A DNA stretch of 64,000 nt from contig NZ_RZNA01000013.1 of NCBI RefSeq assembly GCF_003992595.1, positions 39,413-103,412 of the forward strand. The letters run 5' to 3'. This DNA is from Flagellimonas oceanensis (GTDB lineage: Bacteria > Bacteroidota > Bacteroidia > Flavobacteriales > Flavobacteriaceae). Positions 49,258 to 57,809 of this stretch are shown here, in pieces. The first letter of the stretch is position 1, and each line of letters begins with the position of its first letter. The notes below the pieces were generated by a model. The model made no database searches. It had not been told where the DNA came from and worked only from the letters and a program-made list of their open reading frames with translations. Made by a program: the position numbers and the translations under genes.

Positions 49258-49615
49258 AGAATCTTTTTTAAGGAACAGGATCAAAAGTGTGGGATATGCC
49301 CTGAAGGGTATGTTTCTGCTGTTGCGTACGGAGCCCAGCATCAAAATCCAGTTTTTTATCGCATTGATCGTTACGGCTTTCGGCTTCTACTTTCAAATTT
49401 CCCATACCGAATGGTTACTGCAACTTTTGGCCATTGGTTTGGTTATGGGCATAGAGGGTGTAAACACGGCCATTGAAAAAATCTGCGACTATATCCAACC
49501 TAATCAGGATCCCAAAATCGGTTTGATAAAAGATATTTCCGCGGGAGCCGTTATGATAGTATCCGTCTTGGCAAGCATCGTTGGTTTGATCATCTACCTG
49601 CCCAAGATCTTTTAG
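49250..49615 (+). CDS. dgkA: diacylglycerol kinase (undecaprenol kinase type)
   Basis: The 121-residue integral membrane enzyme has the DgkA signature GVNTAIEKICD with the catalytic Glu and conserved Asn, and three membrane helices. It phosphorylates diacylglycerol or undecaprenol during phospholipid and cell wall cycling. The ATG lies within the end of tpx, indicating coupling. Length is typical. Confidence 0.9.
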   Translation: MPKESFLRNRIKSVGYALKGMFLLLRTEPSIKIQFFIALIVTAFGFYFQISHTEWLLQLLAIGLVMGIEGVNTAIEKICDYIQPNQDPKIGLIKDISAGAVMIVSVLASIVGLIIYLPKIF

Positions 49616-49677
49616 TAAAATCCAAGACCCCGAGTAGCAACGTAAATTTGTAACTTAGCCCCGCTTAAAATTGATTG

Positions 49678-52065
49678 ATGGCCAAAAAACGAACAAAATC
49701 CAAATCAAAAAAAACTACCAATTCTGCTAAAAAGAAGGTTTCTTTCAAGCCCTCCAAGCAGAACAAGATTATTTTTGGTAGCCTTTTGATTGTTCTCAGC
49801 ATCGCGCTTTTCTTCTCTTTTATGTCATTTTATTTTACCTGGCAGGAAGATCAAAGTATGCTGTCCCAATTTGGGGACCGTAATGCCGAAGCCAGTAATT
49901 TGCTCAATAAATTCGGGGCCAATGTAAGCCACTTTTTTATGTACAAGGGCTTTGGGCTCGCCTCCTTTGTATTTCCATTTTTGTTGGCGGTTACCGGACT
50001 TTACCTGTTTCTTGGTTTAAATGGCAAACGATTGATCTCCAAATGGATTTGGGGCTTGGTCGGTGTTATCTGGGGATCTGTGGCCCTAGGTTTCTTCGCC
50101 GCTGATTTTCCATTGTTGGGTGGACTTATCGGTTATGAGATGAACGACTTTCTTCAGGACTACACGGGTAAAATTGGTGTGTTCTTGATTCTGATATTTG
50201 TTTTAATGGTTATTTTGGTACGACTCTTCAACTTTACACCAGAAGGATTTGCCAATTTCTTCAAAAAACAGAAGCAGAAAATCAAGTCGGACTTTAATGA
50301 AGAACCATCAACAAAAACCAAAGAAAGCCCTGTTGAAGGTGAAGAAGACACAGTGGTGTTGACCACGGAGGACAATGTTCCCGAAAAAGTAGACACCTAT
50401 ACCCATAAAAAAGATATTCCACCTTTGGATGAGGCTGGACTCGATGTGAATATTCCTGAGGAAGAGGAATCTGATATCGCCCTTAAAGTAGAAGAAACTC
50501 CCGTTGAAGAAGAGGAAACCGATGCCAAGGCTGCGAAACTTGTAGAAGATTTTGGGGAATTTGATCCGAAATTGGAATTGGGCAACTATAAATTCCCAAC
50601 GTTGGACCTATTGGAGGCACATGGTGCTTCAGGAGGCATCACCATCAATCAAGAAGAGCTTGAGGAAAACAAAAATCGAATCGTAAGCACCCTCAAAAAC
50701 TATAAAATCGGGATTGCCCAGATCAAAGCGACCATCGGGCCAACCGTAACCCTGTACGAAATCGTACCAGAAGCAGGTATCCGTATCTCCAAGATCAAAA
50801 ACCTGGAAGATGACATTGCTTTGTCCTTAGCGGCACTGGGTATCCGTATCATCGCTCCTATACCAGGTAAAGGAACCGTAGGTATTGAGGTGCCGAACAA
50901 GAATGCAACGATTGTTTCCATGCGTTCGGTAATCGCCTCGAATAAATTTCAAAAAGCGGAGATGGAATTGCCGATTGCCTTCGGAAAGACCATTAGCAAC
51001 GAAACATTTGTAGTGGACCTTGCAAAAATGCCCCATATGCTTATGGCAGGTGCAACAGGGCAGGGTAAATCGGTAGGGTTGAATGCGGTCATAACTTCCC
51101 TACTCTACAAAAAACATCCCGCTGAGGTCAAATTCATCTTGGTGGACCCCAAAAAGGTGGAATTGACCCTATACAACAAAATTGAGCGTCACTTTTTAGC
51201 CAAGTTGCCAGATTCCGATGAAGCCATCATTACAGACAATACCAAAGTGATCAATACGCTGAACTCGCTTTGTATTGAGATGGACAACCGATACGAATTG
51301 CTCAAATCTGCGATGGTACGTAATGTAAAGGAATACAACACCAAGTTCAAGGCTAGAAAGTTGAACCCGAACGATGGGCACAAATTCTTGCCCTATATTG
51401 TCTTGGTTATTGATGAGTTTGCCGATTTGATCATGACGGCTGGCAAGGAAGTGGAAACACCCATTGCCAGATTGGCACAATTGGCGCGTGCCATCGGAAT
51501 TCACTTGATCATTGCCACGCAAAGACCATCGGTGAATGTGATTACAGGTATCATCAAAGCCAACTTCCCCGCAAGGATTGCCTTTAGGGTAACCTCTAAA
51601 ATAGACTCCAGAACCATTTTGGATGCCCAGGGAGCTGACCAGCTTATTGGTCGCGGTGATATGCTCTATACACAAGGAAACGATGTGACGAGGCTGCAAT
51701 GTGCCTTTGTGGACACACCGGAAGTTGCCAAAATCACCGATTATATTGGATCGCAACGCGCTTACCCTGAAGCACATGAACTGCCAGAGTATGTAGGTGA
51801 AGAATCTGGCACAAGTCTTGATAATGATATCGCTGACAGAGATGCCATGTTCCGGGAAGCTGCCGAGGTAATTGTTACCGCACAGCAAGGGTCGGCCTCT
51901 TTGATTCAACGAAAATTAAAACTGGGGTACAATAGGGCTGGTCGAATTATTGATCAGTTGGAAGCAGCCGGAATTGTAGGACCATTTGAAGGAAGTAAAG
52001 CACGACAGGTTTTGGTTCCCGATATGTATTCCCTAGATCAACTATTAGAAAATGAAGCAAAATAA
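49678..52065 (+). CDS. ftsK: DNA translocase FtsK
   Basis: The protein of about 795 residues has four N-terminal transmembrane helices (about residues 25-180), an acidic, Pro/Glu-rich linker (to about 290), the RecA-like motor with Walker A GATGQGKS and Walker B VLVIDEFADL, and a C-terminal winged-helix gamma domain (RKLKLGYNRAGRIIDQLE). It pumps DNA at the septum and triggers XerCD resolution of chromosome dimers. A TTG one codon upstream is possible. The ATG at 49678 is preferred. TAAATTTG at 49643-49650 is a likely -7 box. Confidence 0.95.
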   Translation: MAKKRTKSKSKKTTNSAKKKVSFKPSKQNKIIFGSLLIVLSIALFFSFMSFYFTWQEDQSMLSQFGDRNAEASNLLNKFGANVSHFFMYKGFGLASFVFPFLLAVTGLYLFLGLNGKRLISKWIWGLVGVIWGSVALGFFAADFPLLGGLIGYEMNDFLQDYTGKIGVFLILIFVLMVILVRLFNFTPEGFANFFKKQKQKIKSDFNEEPSTKTKESPVEGEEDTVVLTTEDNVPEKVDTYTHKKDIPPLDEAGLDVNIPEEEESDIALKVEETPVEEEETDAKAAKLVEDFGEFDPKLELGNYKFPTLDLLEAHGASGGITINQEELEENKNRIVSTLKNYKIGIAQIKATIGPTVTLYEIVPEAGIRISKIKNLEDDIALSLAALGIRIIAPIPGKGTVGIEVPNKNATIVSMRSVIASNKFQKAEMELPIAFGKTISNETFVVDLAKMPHMLMAGATGQGKSVGLNAVITSLLYKKHPAEVKFILVDPKKVELTLYNKIERHFLAKLPDSDEAIITDNTKVINTLNSLCIEMDNRYELLKSAMVRNVKEYNTKFKARKLNPNDGHKFLPYIVLVIDEFADLIMTAGKEVETPIARLAQLARAIGIHLIIATQRPSVNVITGIIKANFPARIAFRVTSKIDSRTILDAQGADQLIGRGDMLYTQGNDVTRLQCAFVDTPEVAKITDYIGSQRAYPEAHELPEYVGEESGTSLDNDIADRDAMFREAAEVIVTAQQGSASLIQRKLKLGYNRAGRIIDQLEAAGIVGPFEGSKARQVLVPDMYSLDQLLENEAK

Positions 52066-52069
52066 GACC

Positions 52070-52717
52070 ATGATCAAGAAAAGTATTCTTTTAATAGCAT
52101 TGTTCGCCGTTGGATTATCTTCCTACGCACAAAACTCGGATAAGGCCAAAGCACTTTTGGACGAAGTGTACAACAAAGTACAGAGCTACGACAATATTTA
52201 TATTGACTTCCAATCCACTTTGGAAAACACTGAGGCAGATTTAAAACAGGAAACCAACGGGAATGTGACCTTGGATGGTGAAAAATACCTGCTGAACTAT
52301 TTTGGAGCTACACAACTTTATGATGGCAACAAAGTATACACCATAGTTCCTGAGAACGAAGAAGTGACCATCGAAGAGGTTAACGAAGATAACGACAATG
52401 TGAGTCCATCAAAAATGTTGACTTTCTACAAAACTGGGCACAATTACCAGTGGGACATTCTTCAAAATGTGGGCGGGAGAAAAATTCAATATGTCAAATT
52501 AATCCCGATTGATTCCAATACGGAGATTAAATCTGTTTTACTGGGGATTGATACGCAAACAAAACATATCTACAAGCTGATTCAAGCGGGAAACAATGGT
52601 ACCAAAACAACCATTACCGTTAATTCTTTCAAAACCAATCAGCCCATATCAAGTACTCTGTTTACCTTTGACGAGAAAAAGTACGAGGACAAAGGGTACT
52701 ACATTATAAGAAACTAG
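52070..52717 (+). CDS. lolA: LolA-like outer membrane lipoprotein carrier protein
   Basis: The product of about 215 residues has a signal peptide (SILLIALFAVGLSSYAQ) and a LolA-type half-barrel (IDFQSTLENTE…, GNVTLDGEKYLLNYFG). LolA ferries lipoproteins across the periplasm to the outer membrane. Family members in Bacteroidota are divergent, so the exact cargo is inferred. I chose the ATG at 52070 rather than 52052 since the upstream one lies inside ftsK. It is 4 bp from the ftsK stop and 3 bp from the next gene. Confidence 0.8.
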   Translation: MIKKSILLIALFAVGLSSYAQNSDKAKALLDEVYNKVQSYDNIYIDFQSTLENTEADLKQETNGNVTLDGEKYLLNYFGATQLYDGNKVYTIVPENEEVTIEEVNEDNDNVSPSKMLTFYKTGHNYQWDILQNVGGRKIQYVKLIPIDSNTEIKSVLLGIDTQTKHIYKLIQAGNNGTKTTITVNSFKTNQPISSTLFTFDEKKYEDKGYYIIRN

Positions 52718-52720
52718 GCA

Positions 52721-54229
52721 TTGAAAATACTTGATCAGTATATACTAAGAAGATTCCTTTACAACTTCTTCAGTTCCTTTTTCATCCTGATTGTCATATT
52801 CATCTTCCAAGGGATATGGCTGTTTATCGATGATTTGGCGGGAAAAGGACTGGGCATGGTCATTATTGGCAAGTTTATTTTCTACTTCATCCCTACCCTA
52901 GTGGACAAGGTATTGCCACTAACGGTACTCCTCTCCTCCATCCTTACCTTTGGTACATTTGCTGAAAATTATGAGTTCGCCGCCATGAAAGCCTCCGGGA
53001 TATCCCTACAGCGTGGGATGCGTAGCTTGATCGTATTTGTACTATTTCTGGGAGTGGTCACTTTCTTTTTTGCCAATGATGTGATTCCGAAATCCGAACA
53101 AAAAATGTTCAACCTCAGGCGGAACATTGCCAAAGTAAAGCCCGCCGCTGCCATTACCGAAGGTGTTTTCAGTGATTTTGAAGGAACTGGGCAAGGTATG
53201 AACATCAAAGTGGACAAAAAGTACGGGGAGCAAGATCGTTTTTTGGACAATGTCATCATCCATAAAAAAACAAAACAGAACATCAACAATACCGTGATCA
53301 AGGCCAAATCAGGCGAATTGATCAGTAGCGAGGAATCGGATATTATCCAATTGGTCCTGAAAGATGGTCACTATTATGAGGATATCGTAAAAAAAGACGC
53401 CAGGGAACGACGAAAACAACCCTTCGCCAAGTCCAATTTTGAAACCTACACCATCAATATTGATATTTCGGAACTCAACAATCAAGACTTGGAAGAGGAC
53501 CAAAATATCACGACCAACAAAATGAAAAATGTAGGGCGACTCATCAAGGATATCGATTCGCTTCGCGAAAACAACCTCGAAAAAGTAGCTGCATTTTCCA
53601 AGAATGTGGTAAGTCGCATGGGGGCTTTCCCTGTAAAGGTGCCAAAAGATACCACCAGGCAGGGTTTAGAACTCATTAAAGCCGATAACTTAAAAAATAC
53701 TGATACCATCCAACGGGATTCCATAAAAACCATAGACCAGTTTTTGGAAAGTCTGGAACAATGGGAACAGATTCAGGTCATGAAGAAAGCCCAGAACGAA
53801 GTTTCCAGCATTATGAATACCGTTACCTCCAAAAAGCAAGAACTTCAGAGCAGGTACAAGTTCTATAACAGTCACATTTTATCATTGCATCAAAAATATG
53901 CACTTGCGCTTTCTTGCATTATTTTGTTTTTTGTGGGGGCACCATTGGGGGCCATTATCCGTAAAGGAGGACTGGGATTGCCCATGGTAGTTGCCATTAT
54001 TCTGTTTTTGACTTATTACTTCATTGGGGTATTTGCGGGTAACTACGCCAAGGAAGGAAACATTCATCCAGCAATTGGAGCATGGCTTCCCACGATGATC
54101 ATGTTGCCCTTGGGTATTTCACTGACAAGAAGAGCCACTGCCGATAAAGGATTAGTAGGGTTTGGTCATTTTATAGACCGTATCAAATTATTATTTAAAA
54201 AGAAAGATAAAGAAGCTGAGGGCCAATGA
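52721..54229 (+). CDS. LptF/LptG family LPS export permease
   Basis: The 502-residue protein has paired N- and C-terminal membrane helices with a large periplasmic beta-jellyroll in between, the plan of YjgP/YjgQ. It begins ILDQYILRRFLYNFF, the classic start of LptF/G. The start codon is TTG (52721), 3 bp after the upstream stop, since no ATG is available before the first helix. With LptB it would extract lipopolysaccharide from the inner membrane. It overlaps ribB by 4 bp (ATGA). Confidence 0.9.
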   Translation: MKILDQYILRRFLYNFFSSFFILIVIFIFQGIWLFIDDLAGKGLGMVIIGKFIFYFIPTLVDKVLPLTVLLSSILTFGTFAENYEFAAMKASGISLQRGMRSLIVFVLFLGVVTFFFANDVIPKSEQKMFNLRRNIAKVKPAAAITEGVFSDFEGTGQGMNIKVDKKYGEQDRFLDNVIIHKKTKQNINNTVIKAKSGELISSEESDIIQLVLKDGHYYEDIVKKDARERRKQPFAKSNFETYTINIDISELNNQDLEEDQNITTNKMKNVGRLIKDIDSLRENNLEKVAAFSKNVVSRMGAFPVKVPKDTTRQGLELIKADNLKNTDTIQRDSIKTIDQFLESLEQWEQIQVMKKAQNEVSSIMNTVTSKKQELQSRYKFYNSHILSLHQKYALALSCIILFFVGAPLGAIIRKGGLGLPMVVAIILFLTYYFIGVFAGNYAKEGNIHPAIGAWLPTMIMLPLGISLTRRATADKGLVGFGHFIDRIKLLFKKKDKEAEGQ

Positions 54230-55365
54230 TCGCCAAGGATAAAAAAATACAACTGAACGCCATAGAAGAAGCCATTGCCGACATTAGAGATGGTAAGGTA
54301 ATTATTGTAGTGGATGATGAAAATAGGGAGAACGAAGGGGATTTTTTGGCTGCCGCAGAACTGATAACACCAGAGACCATCAATTTTATGGCTACTCATG
54401 GTCGAGGACTTATCTGTGCCCCGCTTACCGAAGGTAGATGTAAAGATCTAGGTCTCCATAAAATGGTAAATCACAATACCGACCCCCTTGAAACTGCTTT
54501 TACGGTTTCTGTAGATTTAAGAGGTAAAGGAGTTACTACGGGGATTTCGGCTGGCGACAGGGCAAAAACGGTGCTAGCCCTCACGGATAAGTCGACCAAA
54601 GCACATGAACTGGCTCGACCAGGTCACATTTTTCCTTTGATTGCCAAAGAAGGTGGTGTGCTTCGCCGTACAGGACATACCGAAGCAGCTATTGATTTTG
54701 CACGACTAGCTGGACTGGAACCTGCCGGAGTTATTGTGGAAATCATGAACGAAGATGGTTCTATGGCGCGCTTGCCCCAATTATTGGAGGTTGCCAAAAA
54801 GTTTGACTTAAAAATCGTTTCCATAGAAGATTTGATTGCTTATCGCATGGAACACGATAGTTTGATTGAGCTCAAGGAAGCATTTACCATCAACACCCGA
54901 TTTGGGGAATTCAGATTGAGAGCCTACCAACAGACCACCAACGACCAAGTCCATATCGCGCTATTGAAAGGAAACTGGAAAACTGGGGAACCCGTACTCA
55001 CTCGTATTAACTCCACCTTAGTAAACAATGATATGCTGGGAACTTTGACCAACAATCCCGATGAAGGTTTGCAGCGCATGTTCGATGCCTTGAACAAAGA
55101 GGAAAAAAGCGCCATGATCTTTATCAACCAGGGTAACCAATCCATGAACTTGCTGAGCAGATTGTCTGAGTTCAAAAAGCTTCAGGGCGAAGGAGTAACC
55201 AAAGCCCCCAAAGTGGAGATGGACAACAAGGACTTTGGTATTGGTGCGCAGATTCTACACGACATCAACATCTCCAAAATCCGTTTATTGACCAATTCCG
55301 GTCAAACCCGACGTGTGGGTATGGTGGGTTACGGACTTGAGATTGTGGAATATGTGAATTATTAG
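54226..55365 (+). CDS. ribB: 3,4-dihydroxy-2-butanone-4-phosphate synthase with degenerate GTP cyclohydrolase II domain
   Basis: The 379-residue protein has a DHBP synthase half (about residues 1-205) with DDENRENEGDFL and THGRGLICAP, the acidic metal site and catalytic loop. The second half follows the GTP cyclohydrolase II fold, but the three zinc cysteines expected in its SECLTGD…SLRCDCG-like region are absent (RINSTLVNNDMLGTLTNNPDEG occupies that place, about residues 256-277). The guanine-binding RQEGRGIGL motif is also replaced. It probably makes only DHBP for riboflavin synthesis. A separate RibA would be needed elsewhere. Confidence 0.87.
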   Translation: MIAKDKKIQLNAIEEAIADIRDGKVIIVVDDENRENEGDFLAAAELITPETINFMATHGRGLICAPLTEGRCKDLGLHKMVNHNTDPLETAFTVSVDLRGKGVTTGISAGDRAKTVLALTDKSTKAHELARPGHIFPLIAKEGGVLRRTGHTEAAIDFARLAGLEPAGVIVEIMNEDGSMARLPQLLEVAKKFDLKIVSIEDLIAYRMEHDSLIELKEAFTINTRFGEFRLRAYQQTTNDQVHIALLKGNWKTGEPVLTRINSTLVNNDMLGTLTNNPDEGLQRMFDALNKEEKSAMIFINQGNQSMNLLSRLSEFKKLQGEGVTKAPKVEMDNKDFGIGAQILHDINISKIRLLTNSGQTRRVGMVGYGLEIVEYVNY

Positions 55366-56555
55366 AGTACCGACTTGATAGCTTGTGCCATTTTCTTGGC
55401 ACGCTCCACTACTTCCTCTTCCGACCACCCCAATTTAATGAGGCAAGAAATATTTCTCGACATCCATTGGTCCGATTCAGAGAAATCGGCTTTGCTATAA
55501 TCGGGCAGTGACTCTTGTACATCTTTAGGAAGTTTTCCCAAGGATTTCATGGTAGTCAGATGCTCCCATTTTTTATAGTAGTGCCAATTGTTGTTGTACC
55601 AATAAAAACACCCGTCGACACCGGCATCACTTAATGCTTGATGCGCTTTTTGGGCAATGGTTTCATCCGGTAGAAAAAAGTTTAAAAAGGAATAGTTCTC
55701 CGCTCCCCCATCCGGAACCTTTCTAAAAACCACCTCGGGAATTTTGGATAAGGCTTCCCTTAAAATGGTATAGTTTCGTTTTTGAATCGCTAAAAATTCA
55801 TCCAAGCGAGCGAGTTGAGCCACCCCAACCGCAGCGTTCATTTCGGAGATTCGAAAATTATATCCTAAAAACGGATGCTCTTCCGCTCCCCGATTATTTC
55901 CCACATGATCGTGACCGTGATCGGAATATTTATGGGCGTTTTCGTAATAATCCTGATTATTGGTAATCATGGCCCCACCTTCTCCACAGGTTATGGTTTT
56001 TACATAATCAAAAGAAAAGCACCCTAAGTCTCCGATACTACCCAATGGTTTCCCTTTGTAGGTACCTCCAATGGCTTGGCAAGCATCTTCGAGCAACAAC
56101 AACCCATGTGCTTCACAAATTCTTTTGAGGGCGTCCAAATCAGCCATAGAGCCACACATATGGACAGGCATGACCACTTTTGTTTTTGGGGTAATGGCTT
56201 TTTCGACCGCTTCAGGTTTTAAAGTAAGGGTGTCATCAATATCAACTAAAATAGGAACTGCGCCCAGTGCCAAGATGGATTCAAAACTGGCCACAAAGGT
56301 AAAAGTGGGCATGATTACCTCGTCCCCCGCCCCAACACCAGCACTGGCCAAGGCTACCGTTAACGCTGCGGTACCACTACTCACCGCATGGGTATATCTG
56401 GACTGCATACGATGGGACAATCGCGCTTCAAGCTCCTTGGTTTTCCAATGTCCGTTGCGCATACCGTCGAACCCATATCGCATCAGGACCCCGGAGTCCA
56501 TAACATCTTGTACCTCTTTTCTTTCCTTATCTCCAAAAAGTTCAAATCCTGGCAT
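55362..56555 (-). CDS. DegT/DnrJ/EryC1/StrS aminotransferase, resembling KdnA (Kdo8N transaminase)
   Basis: The 397-residue PLP aminotransferase has the cofactor Lys in FSFDYVKTITCGEGGAM and the SSGTAALTVALASAG loop. Features such as MPGFELFGDKE at the start, HMCGSMADL, DACQAIGGTYKGKPLG, SDHGHDH and GVDGCFYWYNNNWHY agree with my recollection of KdnA, which makes 8-amino-Kdo (Kdo8N) in Shewanella. Kdo8N in the LPS core favours resistance to cationic peptides. No KdnB or LPS gene is adjacent, so the role is a family-level inference. It is convergent with ribB. Confidence 0.85.
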   Translation of the reverse strand: MPGFELFGDKERKEVQDVMDSGVLMRYGFDGMRNGHWKTKELEARLSHRMQSRYTHAVSSGTAALTVALASAGVGAGDEVIMPTFTFVASFESILALGAVPILVDIDDTLTLKPEAVEKAITPKTKVVMPVHMCGSMADLDALKRICEAHGLLLLEDACQAIGGTYKGKPLGSIGDLGCFSFDYVKTITCGEGGAMITNNQDYYENAHKYSDHGHDHVGNNRGAEEHPFLGYNFRISEMNAAVGVAQLARLDEFLAIQKRNYTILREALSKIPEVVFRKVPDGGAENYSFLNFFLPDETIAQKAHQALSDAGVDGCFYWYNNNWHYYKKWEHLTTMKSLGKLPKDVQESLPDYSKADFSESDQWMSRNISCLIKLGWSEEEVVERAKKMAQAIKSVL

Positions 56556-56567
56556 ATTTAATTCTAT

Positions 56568-57320
56568 TTAAAAGAACCATAGTTTGATGGCCATCAAAAC
56601 CACGGCGATGACTAAAAATGTCTTTATAAATCCGTCTCCCTTTTTCACGGAGAACCTACTAGCAAACCAAGCTCCAGAACCATTGCCTATGGCTAGAACA
56701 AAGCCCAATTTCCAATCAATTTTATCGTTGAACGCGAAAACGGCCAAGGCGGCCAGCATATAGATGAAAACCACGGCTACTTTAGTGGCGTTGGACCTTA
56801 CTAGGTTCATTTGATTAAAATAATGCAAGAACAACATCATTAAAAAACCAAGTCCAGCATTGATAAAACCTCCGTAGATACCAAAAAAGAAGAACACGAT
56901 CAACGCTACCCAAAGATATTTGCCTGTGAGCCGTTCCTGTATCTCCTCTATCCGCATTTTAGGTTTAAAGATAATGATGAGCACCACCGCGATCATGACT
57001 ATAGCCAAAATCCTATTGAAAGTTTCACCATCAATGTCCACCGCAATGAAGGCCCCGATGATGGCTCCCAAAAATGCCGAAATACCCAAATACACATTAA
57101 AAGGATAGGTAGAAATGCCCTTGCTCTTAAAACCTGCGGTCGCCATGGCGGTCTGAATCACAATGGCCACCCGATTGGTCCCGTTGGCCACAGCAGGCGG
57201 CAACCCCAAAAAAATAAGTGTCGGTAATGACAAAAGAGAACCACCTCCCGCCACTGTATTAATAAATCCCACTGCAAAACCAACAGTGATCAGCAGTAAA
57301 TAATGGTACCATTCGAGCAT
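56568..57320 (-). CDS. sulfite exporter TauE/SafE family permease
   Basis: The product of about 250 residues has eight transmembrane helices and the TauE/SafE signature GFAVGFINTVAGGGSLLSLPTL, with the internal repeat. Such proteins export sulfite, sulfonate or related anions. A longer frame starts 105 bp upstream. I chose the ATG at 57320 (MLEWYHYLL) since the upstream residues are hydrophilic and absent from the family. It follows the aminotransferase gene with a 12-bp gap. Confidence 0.85.
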   Translation of the reverse strand: MLEWYHYLLLITVGFAVGFINTVAGGGSLLSLPTLIFLGLPPAVANGTNRVAIVIQTAMATAGFKSKGISTYPFNVYLGISAFLGAIIGAFIAVDIDGETFNRILAIVMIAVVLIIIFKPKMRIEEIQERLTGKYLWVALIVFFFFGIYGGFINAGLGFLMMLFLHYFNQMNLVRSNATKVAVVFIYMLAALAVFAFNDKIDWKLGFVLAIGNGSGAWFASRFSVKKGDGFIKTFLVIAVVLMAIKLWFF

Positions 57321-57434
57321 AAAAACAAAGGTATGACCATTGTTTCGAAAGGGCATACTGATTTTACAAACTTTTATTTGGTTGATGTAAAATGAATTGG
57401 ACCAGTGAATTGGACAATAATGCAAAAAGGTCTT

Positions 57435-57463
57435 TTGGGATAAGAAAAAGCTTTATATATTTG
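57435..57463 (+). promoter_or_regulatory. promoter of tRNA-Ser
   Basis: TTG (57435-57437), an 18-bp spacer and TATATTTG (57456-57463) give a full match to the Bacteroidota TTG…TANNTTTG pattern, 10 bp before the tRNA. Confidence 0.8.
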
Positions 57464-57473
57464 CACCCGCTTA

Positions 57474-57558
57474 GGAGGAATGGCAGAGTGGTCGAATGCG
57501 GCAGTCTTGAAAACTGTTGAGGGTCACACCTCCGGGGGTTCGAATCCCTCTTCCTCCG
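57474..57558 (+). tRNA. tRNA-Ser (anticodon UGA)
   Basis: The 85-nt sequence folds as a type II tRNA. GGAGGAA pairs with TTCCTCC in the acceptor stem. The anticodon loop CTTGAAA places TGA at 57508-57510, a variable arm is present, and the GGTTCGAATCC T-loop is intact. No CCA is encoded. The tRNA lies at the left edge of the integrase island, so its 3' end is the probable integration site. A terminator follows. Confidence 0.97.
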
Positions 57559-57584
57559 CTGAGAGACATTATCTCAAAACAAGG

Positions 57585-57628
57585 AACCCTGTAAATTATT
57601 GATTTACAGGGTTTTTATTTTTTTTGAT
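57585..57628 (+). terminator. terminator after tRNA-Ser
   Basis: An 11-bp stem AACCCTGTAAA / TTTACAGGGTT with a 7-nt loop is followed by TTTATTTTTTTT. Confidence 0.9.
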
Positions 57629-57660
57629 ATCAAATGGTATCATTTGGAATCAACCTGATA

Positions 57661-57809
57661 GGTGTCTAATTCGGTGTCCCCTCCAATCTTTCCAAAAAGG
57701 GACACCTAATAACAATTAAAATATTGTTAATCAGAGTTTTACAAGGATTACTATTTGATATTTTTTTTCTAATTTCAAGGAAAATAATGTTAAAATAGGT
57801 GTCCCTTTT
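57661..57809. repeat. repeated GGTGTCCC/GGGACACC motifs before the integrase gene
   Basis: GGTGTC at 57661-57666 and GGTGTCCC at 57673-57680 are direct repeats 12 bp apart. AAAAGGGACACCTA at 57695-57708 is a perfect inverted copy of TAGGTGTCCCTTTT at 57796-57809, the latter abutting the integrase ATG. Further copies occur past the integrase to 59615. They are candidate arm-type binding sites for the integrase or an autorepressor. Confidence 0.65.

Noticed and set aside
51196..51909. A 237-codon minus-strand frame antisense to ftsK
   Set aside because: It overlaps the conserved motor domain of FtsK fully and shows low-quality composition with no family resemblance.
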